Shown one piece after another: positions 20,298 through 32,741 of a stretch of DNA of 64,000 nucleotides. The position numbers and the translations under genes are program-made. How positions within the stretch are numbered: position 1 is the first letter of the stretch; each line of letters starts with the position of its first letter. The notes beneath the pieces are model-generated. The model saw only the letters and a program-made list of their open reading frames with translations. It had not been told where the DNA came from and did no database searches. The stretch is from Copromyces sp. CBS 386.78 (taxonomy: Eukaryota > Ascomycota > Sordariomycetes > Sordariales > Sordariaceae): positions 92,992-156,991 of the forward strand of contig MU839186.1 in the NCBI GenBank assembly GCA_030685235.1, written 5' to 3'.

Positions 20298-23100
20298 ATG
20301 GGATACAAGGAGGAGATAGCAGCCTTTGCCCGGCGGTTGGGTGTTCGGACACTCGGCGAACTCTCCCTGGAGGAGCTTGCTGAGCGTATCGACAGCATCT
20401 CAGAATTGACCGCGCCGAGAACACAGCTCTACGTCTTCATGAAATGGCTCAGCGACCGTCTCCTGGAAGCTGACAGCTCTGACGAGGAATCATTTAGTCG
20501 CGAAATTGCGACATGGTGCTTGTTTGTCAACAACGTCAACGCCGAATTTGACAGTGGCAACGTGGTCGGAACCTTTGAAGAGTGGCTTGAAGAACATCTT
20601 CAGGCTGAGCCGCTCGGTGCTAGACGGCTCAAATTGGCCGAACTTGAAATCAAGAAGTTTCACGGCCTTCCTACTGAAGCCCCTCATGGGCTTGTTCCAG
20701 CAGGCCAACATTTTCAGCCGTCGCCTCCAGCGGAAGAGACTTACCAGCAAGTTTCCCCAGTGAATGAGACATCCGGAGCGCCGCGTGTCGAGGGCTTTGG
20801 ACACATCCACCCCGATCGCCTCAAGCTGTCCAGGTACGGTGACAGTAACTCCAAGAAAGGCGAAGTCATCGACCTAGATGAATGGCAACGTCCCATCGTT
20901 GACATCAGCTCCGATGAGGACGCGGGCCTCCAAGCAAAGAATGATCTGTCTTTCCTCACTGGATCAAACCGAATGGTCTTTGGTGACGACGAGACCAACT
21001 TGACCACTGAACTCCAGGAAAAGGGAAAGAATAAGACAAGAGGCAAGAAAAAGTCGATGCAGTCAGCGCCAACTTCAGTCCAAACCAACAGAAACAACAA
21101 GAAACCTTGCGGTCGTTGTGGTGTTACTGGTATGTAAACACGTCTATGTGAGTTTCATCCATGCTAATTGTACTTCAATAACAGGACATTACCATATGCA
21201 GTGCCCAACCAACCTCGATCCGTCGTTTGACAAGAATCCGCCCGACGATTACAAGTGTAACCTTTGTAACAAATATGGTGACCACTATGCCACAGTCTGC
21301 AAGAGGAATATGCAACCTGCATCGCTCACTCAGCAGCGAAAGCGATATGCTGAACAAAAACGTAACTTCCATTTCAGAAGAGGTCGGAGTAGCTCGCCAT
21401 TGAGGGACCCGAATGACGAACGCCACACTGAAAGGGGAAGATCTCCGTACAGGGAGCCCAGAGACAGATATCACTACGATAGGGAGAGTTCGCTCTATAG
21501 GGAGCCAGAGACTAGACTCCACGTCGATAGGGATAGGTCGAGAGAGAGGAGAAGGTCTCGGGAGAGATACAGAAGAAATCGAAGCAGATCCAGATCCAGA
21601 TCGCCTTTTCCTCTCCGGCCGGTATCACGAAGAAAAGAGAAACAGCGGGCCAACGGGGGCAAATACCGGGCAAACATGGAGTATCGGTTGAGACACTCAT
21701 CTCCCGAACCGAGCTTTCCGGAACCAGAGCTATCTTCTCCGTTTCATTCTGGGGGCCTGGACCACGATGATTCCTTCAAACGTATCCCCGATGCGCCATA
21801 TCGGCCATTGTTTTCACGACCCGCGGATATTAAGATTCGAGGGCGAGGAAGTTCGTTCTACTACGATGACGACCAAAAGGGATCTATCCCAGCTTCAGCC
21901 TACGGAAGTGATGACCTGATGTCCCGTAAAAGGCGCCGGTCACAAGAACCGACGCCTCATCATGACGATTACGTTGATGGTTCAACTGTGGACAAGGGTT
22001 TCCTCCTCACCGAACTGACAGATTTAATTGCTACCACCACCGTCTCGCCTCGAGCTCGAGCTTCCATGAAGAATAGGCTGCCGGAGGTGTTCAAGAATGA
22101 TCTGCGGCAGCCTTCCTGGGTTTGGGACATTGGGCCGACCGCTAACACTGCTTTGATCAAGCCGGAACTAATCCCGGATGTTGTAAGGGAGCCCTCACCT
22201 CCTGTGGAGCTAGGTGTTACGGAGAAGAGACTTGACGGCCGTCGTGGTACTCAGTATCACCCTGTCGTCTTGGAGCTGTTCAAGAACCAGAAGAATGTCT
22301 GGCTTCGCAAGAATGACAAAACCAAGCGCGCCCAAGCGTCGAGTTTCTTCTGGGACAAAGATACAGAGGAGGACGATGTGGATATTTCAGATAATGCTGA
22401 TGCTGATGCTGATGCTGGCCTTGAATCGGCCAGGGACACAGTCACGACAGAAGCGGAGCCCGTTGCTATGCCCATTGATGTCGTGATAGAGAATCCTATG
22501 ACAATGCAGATTCTCTATCGCGATAAAACCGAGGTCAGAACTCATCAACCCCACGGTCTCCGCCGGGTTGGCCTCAAGCCGGGTGTCGATTTCAATATTG
22601 AGGATGCTGAGCCTCTTGACGTCTCTGAAGCTGTTGATGTCTCAGCAATTGTCGATGAGATAATTGCTGAACGCTCTCAGGCGGCAAAGACTGCTTCTGA
22701 GGCGGTTGAGAATGAGCCCCCTTCGGTTCAGTTTGTGACGAGCTCGGAGACCTTCAATGCGATCGAGACAGTCAATGTGGCTTCGATGCAGAGCGCTGGT
22801 ATCGTTCACGATGCCGAGGCTGGGAAAGCGACTACAGCAGCTGACGCCGTCGAAACGGCTTCGGTTGAGAGCGCTCATACCGTTCGCAAAGTCGAGCCTG
22901 AGCATGCAAGCACAGCAGATGACCATGACGATCCCACCGCCACGGAGAGTACACAAGATGTTGGGGCAAGTGCCAGCTCTGACACAGCTATCAAGGACGC
23001 GATCTACGTCAGAACGGACCCCGAGCCCGCTGAGACCGAGACTTCTCAGCTTGAAGAGCAAGAGGACGTCACAGTCTCCGAGGGGTCGCAGGCGCAGTAG
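20298..23100 (+). CDS. CCHC zinc-knuckle protein with RS-rich tail
   Basis: Exons 20298-21129 and 21185-23100, with a 55-nt intron (GTATGT...AACAG), give about 915 aa. The N-terminal 100 residues are predicted helical and unrecognised (MGYKEEIAAFARRLGVRTLG onward). The splice completes a perfect C-x2-C-x4-H-x4-C knuckle (Cys271, Cys274, His279, Cys284). A second variant knuckle is C-x2-C-x5-H-x4-C (Cys302, Cys305, His311, Cys316). A tail rich in RS, RD and RE follows (SRERRRSRERYRRNRSRSRS), then a conserved-looking segment around ENQKNVWLRKND-like sequence and an acidic, Ala/Glu-rich C-terminus. Zinc knuckles plus RS repeats indicate a nuclear RNA-binding or splicing-related protein; this is inference and I name no orthologue. 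Confidence 0.85.
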
Positions 23101-24211
23101 TGTCTGCACTTGACCCCAGGCCACTCTGTCGACAAGGTGATGACATGTGTTGTGGGCTTCCCTGGTTTAGGACATCAAGTGTCTCTTTCGGTCTCGATTT
23201 AGGTTTTGGTACAGACCGCGAGAGAGGAAACAGTTATTTTCGAAGTGAACATCGCTTTCATTGCATATTCACCTCGAACTTCTCTCCATGGCGGATTTTA
23301 GTTTGATACCAAATTCAGTCTGCAAACGTTTTGACGGCCATGAGAGCCAAATACCAGATTTTGGAGCTCAGGGCCCTCTTTCGATTGGGGGCATCGAGGG
23401 CGGGCATCAATGGCGGACAGCCCATAGCGATGTTGTCAACATTTGCCATTGACGCCTGCTTCACCGCTGAGCTGCAGAGACGGTTCAGTTATCTGCCATT
23501 GAAAAAGACCTGGTGCTCCGGAAGACAACGTTTAAAGCTTCTGGGGCAGACAAGTGAAGGGGCAGCAAAATCTCATAGAGCGATGCGTTTCGGATCTCGC
23601 GAGAAGGGTCCTTTGTAAGATTAGTTAGTCAATTACTCTATGAATAGGCCCAAAAGCCCTCTATGTATGGGGCTGTCGGTGCTCAGTGCTTGCTGAAATT
23701 GGGACAAGATCGTTGCGTTCCCCCTTTGTTCCTTCCTGCCACTTGTTGGTGATATGGGTATATGTAAACACCACTTCGCGTCGTTCTCTCTACCCGCTCC
23801 TCATACAATGCTTCGACTGTTGGTGATCGATCGTGTCTCGCTGGAAGTGGGGCTGGTGAAGGGTGACGTCTATGGCCCCAAAGCCCTCCAGTGCAAGTTT
23901 CCTGGTAATTCAGGCCCTCTCAACCCAGCCCTGTGTTCATGAGGTCGAAGGTCTAGGTTGCTCGAGAAGTTCCGCTCGACGCCAGACCTCGTTACCGCGC
24001 CAGCATTTCTCGGGCGGAATTGTTGTTGAGATCCATCCAAGCGGAGGAACCCATGTCCGTCCTCATCCCCACCTAACGATCGCCTTTGCTGATATTATGG
24101 CGAGTCGGTCGGTCGGTCGGTCAGCCGACCCTCCCTTATCCGCCTCCATCTGCCGTTATCCCCCTCCTCTTTCCTTTCCTCTTGTCTCCAGCACGTCGTC
24201 CCACTCCCTCA
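23101..24211. other. Convergent intergenic region
   Basis: 1.1 kb between the zinc-knuckle gene and the 3' end of AP-2 sigma. Contains a short CGGT tetranucleotide run at about 24105-24122. No gene seen. Confidence 0.5.
24105..24122. repeat. CGGT tetranucleotide repeat
   Basis: Four consecutive CGGT-type units just downstream of the AP-2 sigma stop codon (read on the minus strand). Confidence 0.8.
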
Positions 24212-24910
24212 TCACTCCAATTTGTCCAAATGCTCCAACCGCGTCAACACAACCTGTTTACTCGTCTCCTCAATCTCGCCCGCCAAAAAGACCTCGTCGA
24301 GGATCGCGTACACCTTGTAAAAGTTGAACACCAGGTCCAGCTCGCACACGTTGCCGAAAAAGCTGTCCAGCACCTCAACGAAGAAATGGATGGCCTCGAG
24401 GTAGGCGAGCTCGTTGTCGTTGGTGTCGACGCAGGCGCAGAAGAATAAGCCGGCGTAGCGGCGGTAGACGACCTTGTGGTTGCGGAACTCGACGAAGTTG
24501 GATTGGTATTTTTGGTCGCGGGGGGCTACTAGCCGGTGGATCTGGGGAGGCGAAAAGTTAGGAGGGGGAGGGGAGAGAAACAAGGGTGGGAAGGGGGTGG
24601 TGATGGTGATGATGGGGATAGGCTTACCTCGCCCTTGAGCTTGATCTTCTCTTCGTCGCTGTAGGGGACGTACCACTTTGCTAGACGGGTTTTGCCCCTT
24701 TGTCGCCGGGCGTTAGTTGGGAACTATCATGCTTGCGACAATGCCCTGCATGAGTGTATGTGTATGGTGGTGGGCAGCGCTAGGCTATGCGATGTTGCGA
24801 CCCATGATGCGCCGATATGTAGAAGTGTAGGTAGAGGCGAAAGTAAGGCGACAGGATGCGAGAGATGGATGTACGTACTGTCGATTCTGAATGAGAATGA
24901 ATGACAACAT
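24212..24910 (-). CDS. APS2: AP-2 adaptor complex small subunit sigma2
   Basis: Three exons on the minus strand, 24910-24879, 24697-24628 and 24541-24212, give 143 aa, the size of the family (142-147). Exon 1 is 32 nt and encodes [10 protein letters not shown] plus two bases; the splice adds Gln and [20 protein letters not shown]. Exon 3 carries the sigma2-specific block [20 protein letters not shown] and [20 protein letters not shown], ending [13 protein letters not shown]. Sigma2 with alpha forms the pocket for acidic dileucine cargo signals in clathrin-mediated endocytosis at the plasma membrane. Donors are GTACGT and GTAAGC, and branch CTAAC precedes the first acceptor. The sequence is very highly conserved relative to animals, so identity is secure. 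Confidence 0.97.
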
Positions 24911-25922
24911 GTTTGCGAATTACTTTTTTGCGACAGAGACAAGGGCGCCCGTCAAGAAGGTTGAAAACAAATAAAATACAGAGAACCGCGAGATCCGCCG
25001 TTGCTTCGAACTGCCCGGCACTAGAACCGCGTGGTGTTTGCCTCTCACATGCGACACATGCAATAGTTATCGATTATTGTAGAAAGGATCGACCGACGTT
25101 GAAAGAAGAGAATGGCGCTGTGGTGTGTTATGGAATTCTTGTCAGCGGTCGGTGATGTCGAAGTCTCGTCGTCGACCTTCTGGGATGAGCCGCGTGCGAG
25201 CCGCCAGGGGTGAGTGGGGCCCGAGCTTTCCTTCAAACGTCCATCGAGGTGCTCGTTCACACGCAACGGCAGGCGGAAGGGAGGGAGGGACCCCTGAATG
25301 GTTTCGATAGGGGGGACTTCTTGGCGCCTAAAAAGCTTATCGATAGCAGTTCCCCTGCCCGCCCAGGCGCCGCGTCCAGTCTTCACGAGTCGCAGTAGGT
25401 ACTTAATGAGTAGGGGGTTGAGAAAAGTCCCACCACCACAACCCCCAAGTACGACTGGACTTGACATTTTGGTGGTCGAGTCCAGTGTTTGATCCCCCGA
25501 AATCGAAGGGAGGTCGGAAGTCGGGAGTCGGGACCACTGAAGTGTGACTCTTGGCATGGAATATTGGCAAGGTCCCATTAGCCACTGGGGTGGCGCCCCA
25601 TTCTTTTTGGGGGCCGAATGCAATGCACATGGCAAGCTGAAGCCGAGGACTATTTCAGCTTTCTTTAATTCCATCCCAACCTCCATCACACGTCCGTCCA
25701 TTGACTTGGACGCGAACAACAACCTGTTGCTGCTTCCCGGTGCATGCCGTTCGTTACACTGAATTAGCTCCTTTTTTCTTTACACTACACTTTGTATCCC
25801 TTTCCGAGGCTACCTACGACCACGACCTGCACGACCAAAGAATCCCTAGATCTTGGATGGGACCGGCCTGGCTCTCACTTATTCCCCTCCCGGGCCCGGC
25901 GAGGGCTCACCCCATTGTCAAA
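24911..25922. other. Divergent promoter region APS2 / MSP1
   Basis: About 1 kb. A 225-codon open frame lies on the minus strand (25045-25722) but starts at a non-ATG codon and has no protein-like conservation or domains. The last part is a pyrimidine-rich leader for MSP1. Confidence 0.5.
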
Positions 25923-27286
25923 ATGACCGAAAATAGGAGGGTGGCCAAGGACATCATGTCCGGTCTGCTACTCGCTGCAACAGTATGAATAAACTGATAG
26001 ACTGCGCCCTAGAAAACCTACTGACACTCTGCGCGCTAGACAATATCTGTATACTTTATCTTCCGTGACTACGTCGCTCCCCACGTCGCAAAGCTCATCG
26101 ATCCCGACCGTGCCAAACACGACCAAACCCGCCTAAAAGCTCAACAGAACCTGGCCAGGATACAAAAGTCGCGAGACGAGTTCGCCGACGATGAGGTCGC
26201 CGATGATTCACCATCCACCGTGCGGGTCGAGGACCTTGTCCTCAACGAGTACGAAAGCCAGGTAGCTCTGGAAGTAGTTGCACCCGAAGACATCCCGGTT
26301 GGTTTCGACGATATTGGTGGTCTGGACGAGATTATCGAGGAAGTCAAGGAAGCTATCATCTACCCGCTCACGATGCCGCAACTCTACTCTCATGGCGGCA
26401 CACTACTGTCCGCGCCGTCAGGCGTTCTCCTCTACGGCCCTCCCGGGTGCGGCAAGACCATGTTGGCCAAGGCTGTGGCGCACGAGAGCGGCGCTTCGTT
26501 TATCAACCTGCATATCTCGACTCTCACGGAAAAGTGGTATGGCGACTCCAACAAGCTGGTTCGCGCAGTGTTCTCGCTTGCGCTCAAGCTGCAGCCGGCC
26601 ATCATCTTTATTGACGAGATCGATGCTGTTTTGGGAACAAGGAGAAGCGGAGAGCATGAGGCTAGCGGCATGGTTAAAGCCGAGTAAGTGATGACCCTTT
26701 ACTTTAAAAGTGCGCCATGTGTAACCTTGGGCTTCCCGGAGCTAACCTTAAAAATCACCACAACAGGTTCATGACTCTTTGGGACGGTCTTACATCTACC
26801 AACTCGCTCGGCCAGCCCGCCAGGATTATGGTTCTTGGCGCAACCAACCGCATCAACGATATCGACGACGCCATCCTCCGCAGAATGCCCAAGAAGTTCC
26901 CCGTCCCATTGCCTGGCAAGGAGCAGCGCCGGCGCATCCTCGAGCTCGTCCTCGCTGAAACCAAGTGCGACCCCAAATTCGATCTCGAATACATTGCTCT
27001 GGTTACGGAAGGCATGTCTGGCAGTGAACTCAAAGAGGCCTGCCGTGATGCGGCTATGGTCCCCATGAGGGAGGCCATTCGGAATCAGAAGGCCGCCGGC
27101 AGGTCGATAAAGAAGCTGGACCCCAGCAAGGTGCGTGGTCTGCGCACGGAGGATTTCTTTGGTCGCAAGGGTGGCGCGCCCAGTCTTGCGGCGGACAGCC
27201 GTCCCAGCTCAGTCAGGCCAGAGGCGGCAACGAGCGCGAGGGAGATCTATGAAGTCGACACAGAGACCGAGGACATTTTGTCTTGA
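25923..27286 (+). CDS. MSP1: Msp1/ATAD1 membrane-anchored AAA-ATPase
   Basis: Exons 25923-25982, 26040-26683 and 26767-27286 give 407 aa. A single N-terminal membrane helix (GLLLAATTISVYFIF) anchors it in the mitochondrial outer membrane or peroxisome. The linker contains the family block VALEVVAPEDIPVGFDDIGG. Walker A is GPPGCGKT (about 153-160), the pore loop EKWYGDSNK, Walker B IIFIDEIDA, then the sensor/second-region ATNRINDIDDAILRRMPKKF with arginine fingers. Msp1 extracts mislocalised tail-anchored proteins. The first intron (57 nt) splits the membrane helix and the second (83 nt) falls before FMTLWDGL. An upstream in-frame ATG at about 25857 would add 22 residues; 25923 gives the shorter N-terminus normal for the family. 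The C-terminal tail of about 60 residues is extended. Confidence 0.95.
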
Positions 27287-29355
27287 GAGGTAATGTGTGG
27301 ATGTGGGCAGCGCCCCCTGAAAAAGTGGGATTACAAAAGAAACAAAGTGCCAGCCAGCCAAGCAAGCAGCATTTAGTGTAGGATCAAAGGACAGCGGATC
27401 TTTTTGGAAAGGAAAGTATCACGAGCGTCATATAATGATTATCTCAAGAGACTGGTTATAGGGCATGTGTTATGACCAGGTAGAGGAATAGGAACAGTAC
27501 ACACTACAGGACATATCATATCAGGAGACGGAGGCGCAGTTTATTGAATCGGATAGAACTCTCGCCTTTTACTGGTAGCCTTACTTGATATCTCTGGGCT
27601 TATCTTGGTTTCTGGAAGTCTCATGGAACGATTCGAATCGGTCCTACCCGCGCGTGACCCAGGAACCAATATCACCGAGTCCGACCTTTCCAGGCAGAAA
27701 TATGCGATTCGAAACCGTCAATATACAGCCTCGTTCCTTGTTGATGTTCTCATGCGGCAAGGTGTTCAAGCCATTCAAGGCTGTGCAGAACGCTGAGGGT
27801 TGTCTGGGCCGGCTCTTGATTTGCCTGTTGGTTTCCCGACCTGTCTGTCTGAGGCTTTGAGGCCTTCAGTGTGACGACTACTGCCTGATCCTTCAGCTGT
27901 CTCCTGAAACAAATCGAGGTTGCAATATCAATAATGTCTTCGATCAACCCAAAACAGAACAACATCAGAAACAAAACATGCCGATGAAGGGCACAAACTC
28001 CGTCCGTTTCGTTTCGGTCTCCCGTTCTGTGTTCTGTGAACTGCTGATAATTATCGGCGAACAGCTGGGGGCCAAGCACGTCATTCTCAAAGCCCCACAA
28101 CAGTATTAACCAAATAGACCAGGGTCTACGTTCCCAAAGATAGCCGGGTACCTCATGGGGCAGCGAGACGTGGCGGGCGGGCGGGGTACCTTGGCATCGT
28201 GGATCCCCGGGTTTCTGTCTCAATGCGACACCGGGCTGAAAGCGGAGCCACATCGCAACGCCGATGGTCGGACAAGAACGGTAGAGACGGTAGACTCAAT
28301 GTGTCGCAAAGGATGGCGAAAGAGATATTATCCGGTTGGGGATTGGGATACCATGGCGAGGTGTCTTTACCTATGCTGGGGCTGAAGTACACAGTACACA
28401 ACAAGAATAGAAGGTTCACGTCGCCATCATCTGGTGTGGGTATCACGACGTAACCGTATAATATAAGTGGTCCAGATAGATGTTGGGATGATTCTCAATC
28501 TCAACTGCTGGCACAAGTCGTTTAGATGAAAGAAACAAAACAAAAAGGCAAGAAGCGGTCGAGGACAGCAACTGGATAGACGGCCAACTGCTGCAAGGGA
28601 CCACAATTGTAGTGTAGCTTCTGTCCTCGGCACCAATGTACCGCTGGACGGCAACAGCAACAGAGGGTGACAAACACCCCACCACCCCGAATGCCGTCCC
28701 CAGCTCATCCACCCGGACATCTAGTCCCCGTCCACGCGCCAGTCATCGACACATCCACCATCCACACCGGGCACAAATCTTGGGGAACCAGGGGGACAAT
28801 ATGGAACTTTAACTCGTCCAACCGGGGAGTCACTGGCACGACATCGCCCCGAATCCACCGTTGCCCGTCGAAATCGGTTTCGTCTTATAACTGTCCCTCA
28901 ATTCGCCATTTCCTTTCCTTAACCTCTTCTCCTCTCTTCTTGCATGTTTATACTCAACGATCAATAATACTATACCACTTACCCACCCCCCGACTCAACT
29001 CGGATTTGTATGACCCGTCCTCCCAACTGAAAGACTTTAACGTCCAGCTACCAACTTCAATTGCCCCTCCATCCAGGCCCAGACAGGTCCACGTACCACC
29101 AGCATCTCCAGATCCACAACAAACGTCCGTTCTTCGCTCCTGCCGCCGCATATCGCCTAGACCTGCCCCATTCAAAAGACCGATCGCTTTGACTCATCAC
29201 ACCATCGGCATCTATCCGTTTCATCCCAGCCATACCTTCCATACTACCGGTACTACGCCAGCACAGCAGCAGCACTAACACCGAGAAGCTATACAGAAGC
29301 GGTAACAGCCTCTGCAGCCTTTTCACCACCAAACCACATCTTCACCACGACAACA
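27287..29355. other. Intergenic, 2.1 kb, with met-2 leader
   Basis: The first half has no recognisable feature. The last 500 bases are C/T-rich and look like a long 5' UTR and promoter of the cystathionine beta-lyase gene. A 200-codon frame (28667-29278) there is low complexity and not called. Confidence 0.5.
29190..29196 (+). promoter_or_regulatory. TGACTCA, candidate CPC-1/Gcn4 site
   Basis: A perfect TGACTCA heptamer 160 bases upstream of the met-2 ATG. In fungi this is the consensus for the bZIP general amino-acid control factor (CPC-1/Gcn4). Whether it lies upstream of or within the transcribed leader is not known. Confidence 0.45.
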
Positions 29356-30769
29356 ATGTCGACCCCCAACAGTGACAGCCCGGCCGCGCAAGCCGCCAAG
29401 AAGGTCTTTTCTCGTTTAGATCTTGACGGCCACCACCTCCCGCCATCGCCTGCACCCTCGAGCCCTCACAATGGCGGGAGAAGATATGCGCTCGCCACCG
29501 AGCTCGTCTACACCGAGACCAAGGACCAGTATGGCGCCTCGAGCATCCCCATCTACCAGTCCGCCACCTTCAAGCAGTCGTCCTCCAACGGTGGTAGCGA
29601 GTACGACTACACCCGCTCCGGCAACCCGACCCGCACCCATCTCGAGCGCCACTTGGCCAAGATCATGAACGCGAACCGCTGCTTGTCCGTCAGCTCCGGC
29701 ATGGGCGCTCTCGACGTTATCACCCGCCTGCTGAAGCCCGGCGATGAGGTCATTACCGGCGACGACCTCTACGGCGGCACCAACCGCCTCCTGACCTATC
29801 TCAAGAACAACCAGGGCGTGGTCGTTCACCACGTCGACACCACCAACGTCGAAAGTGTGCGCCAGATCATCACCCCCAAGACCGCCATGGTCCTGCTCGA
29901 GACCCCCACGAACCCTCTGATCAAGATCTGCGACATCCCCACCATCGCACGCATCACGCACGAGGCCAACGAGAAGGCCGTGGTTGTCGTCGACAACACC
30001 ATGCTCTCGCCCATGCTTTTCAACCCGCTCGACGTGGGCGCCGACATCGTCTACGAGTCCGGCACCAAGTACCTCTCGGGCCACCACGACATCATGGCGG
30101 GCGTCATCGCCGTCAACGACACGGAGCTGGGCGACAAGATGTTCTTCACCATCAACGCCACCGGCTGCGGTCTCTCGCCCAACGACTCATTCCTCCTCAT
30201 GCGCGGCGTCAAGACCCTGGCCATCCGCATGGAGAAGCAGCAGGCCAACGCGCAGCGCATCGCCGAGTTCCTCGAGTCGCACGGCTTCAAGGTGCGCTAC
30301 CCTGGTCTCAAGTCGCACCCGCAGTACGATCTGCACTGGTCGATGGCCCGCGGCGCCGGCGCCGTGCTGTCATTTGAGACTGGCGATGTGGCGCTGAGCG
30401 AGCGCATCGTCGAGGCCGCGAGGCTCTGGGGTATCTCGGTTAGTTTCGGCTGCGTGAACTCGCTCATCAGCATGCCTTGCCGCATGAGCCATGCCTCCAT
30501 TGATGCCAAGACGCGCGCCGAAAGGCAGATGCCCGAGGACATCATTCGGTTGTGTGTTGGTATTGAGGATGTGGATGATTTGATTGATGATTTGTCGCGT
30601 GCTGTAAGTTTCACTTGTCCATCATGTCGTTTCAATTTGGGGATGGAAACTAACCTAATTCGTACAACAGCTTGTCCAAGCCGGTGCCGTTACTCTCACG
30701 ATAGATGGCTTCCACGCTAACACCGCGGAAGGCGCTGCTGCTGAGACCACTGCTGCTCCTTCTGCTTAG
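29356..30769 (+). CDS. met-2: Cystathionine beta-lyase (met-2 type)
   Basis: Exons 29356-30603 and 30671-30769, with a 67-nt intron (GTAAGT, branch CTAAC, ACAG), give 448 aa. A PLP enzyme of the Cys/Met metabolism family, it cleaves cystathionine to homocysteine, pyruvate and ammonia in methionine biosynthesis. Motifs in order: YQSATFKQ and the RSGNPTRTHLERHLA substrate/PLP block, SSGMGALDVI, GDDLYGGT, ETPTNPLIKI, VVDNTMLSP, then ESGTKYLSGHHD with the PLP-binding Lys238, and near the end the SFGCVNSLISMPCRMSHASI segment followed by RLCVGIEDVDDLIDDL. The pattern fits fungal beta-lyases (Neurospora met-2, yeast STR3) better than gamma-lyase or gamma-synthase, but the distinction is from memory of the family. 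The last 32 residues, after the intron, form a variable Ala-rich tail. Confidence 0.92.
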
Positions 30770-32678
30770 AGGGGAAAAAAAGAGAAAGAGAAAGACAGAA
30801 CGTTTTATACCAATTTTGTTGTTGTTACCTCTTTCGCATGACATGAGTATATCTTAGACAGATATGAGACCAAAGGAAGAGGAAAAGATCCGACAGATCT
30901 GTTTACTGTATTTGTGTGGGGGCGATACGGTGCAATGTGTGTTACATTTTTATACCAGATGAAGTGGGATACGGGACGAAGGAAACAATGTCATGGGACG
31001 GTCATTCCTACATGGGTTGAACGGATGAATGAATGGTTGGGTCGGGCCGCGTTGATATGACAGGCAACGATGAGATAAAGGACAGATGAGACGGATACTA
31101 CTGCTCATCGGAAGATGATATGGAATAGAAAGGAAGTTAAGATCAAGACAAACATCACCTTGAACCCAAATTTACCAGTGATAAAACGTGTTTATGCCCC
31201 CTGAATTTACTATTACCCGTCATCCAGCGAGATAGATGCCCAAATAGACCTTGTGCAGGCTTAGTTGTTAAGCATGAACAGATAAGAAAACGAAAAGAAA
31301 AGAAACGTAATAACGACGTTACCCGGGAGATACAAGTAAACACTTGCACACTGGCTCTCGAGAGAGTCTCCAAGTGATGGATTGGCTCAAGACAACCTAA
31401 CACTGCTCAAACGCTACACCCCCACCCCCTTTTACCGTTCCACTTTACGACAACTCGACAATAGCAACCTGAAACTCGACTCCGTAAAACCATCAAAAAA
31501 AGAAGAAAAAGAAAAAGAAAGGTATATCAGAATGAAAATAAGTCTCGTCGGTAACAAGAAAAGCTGAGGACTGTTTAAGCATGGGCCATAGACGCAAAGG
31601 TTTCGGGCTTTTTGTTTTTGGCCCTTTGGGAAGGTAAAGTACAAGCCACCCGCCCATCCATGTTGTCTGTTCTTCTTCTCCACAAGTACACAAGTGCATG
31701 CATGATGAGGCTGAGGGGGTAAGAAGGGTGAAAACTGAAACGGGTGGCTGGTGAGCCGAACCGGAACCGAATTGGAAACTGAATGGTTGGAACGGGAGCC
31801 GATCGAAAGGAAACCGAAGGGTTGGGACGGGACGGGGCGGGGGCGGTACGTATAAGGCCCGGATCGATTGCTGAATACTGCCGTCGGGGAATCTTCGACC
31901 GACGGAGGAGGAGGAGGACGAGGGGATGAGATGATGGTAGAGGACGAGGAGCCCTTGTATGAGAAAGCACGACTTTGTATGGGAAAGAGAGGACCCGTGT
32001 GTGAGGGAGTGTCTTTTAGATGAGTAGATGTAGATGTAGTAACGGGGTTCAAGTATGCATGGGATTTATTCCGGATTACCAAAAAAGTTAAAGGAACTAG
32101 GTAACACAGAGCTTCGCTGGGATTACTGGATATAACAAGGGTGGTGAGATATGGACACTCCCTGGATAAGGGGTAAGGAAAAAGTGCATGGTATTTGTTC
32201 GCACGAGGGCGATGTAGGGGGGAGATCGAGGGCTAAACTCATCGACACCAGGCCACGATCGACTTCGTGTGAGTATTTTGGTTGGGCAACGAAAAATTCG
32301 GAGCGAGAAGGGAATAGAATGAACGTTGTGAGGCACACAGACGCGATAAACACGAGGAAACTTAGACTTGTGAGATGGGAAGGGGGTTATGAATGGAGAA
32401 GAAAAGAATATCCATATCAAACGACGCTGCCCCCCGGAATAATAACAAAAAAAGGAAACATTATAACCTCCCCGGGGGTATCGATCCAACAAGGAAGCTC
32501 AGTGCCAACCCAGTGCTCATACACTCCGAAAGCCCGAAATCCCTTCTCTCGGCCCGATCCAGCCCATCTCAGCTTTGCCTCCCCTTCCCGAGAAAAAGCC
32601 ATCCGCAGGTCACACATGAGTAACTCGCACCGTTGTTGTACACATACGAGATTTGTTGCCACCGCCATGCTTTCCCAT

Positions 32679-32741
32679 GCTTGCCATGCCATGCCTGTCA
32701 CTCCTGTCCCGTCATGGCACAGACATGGCAGGCATGGAAGC
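32679..32741. repeat. Imperfect palindrome of CCATGCC/GGCATGG motifs
   Basis: CCATGCCTG on the left (about 32689) pairs with CAGGCATGG on the right (about 32729), flanked by further CATGCC/GGCATG elements, so the region can form an imperfect hairpin. Confidence 0.5.

Noticed and set aside
25045..25722. 225-codon frame in the MSP1/APS2 promoter region
   Set aside because: Starts at a non-ATG codon, no splice context, no recognisable domain; probably chance.
29416..30087. 223-codon frame antisense to met-2
   Set aside because: Mirror of a biased coding sequence; no family features.
31432..32082. 216-codon minus-strand frame
   Set aside because: Low complexity, Ser/Pro then Phe/Ser-rich, typical of translated UTR-like DNA.
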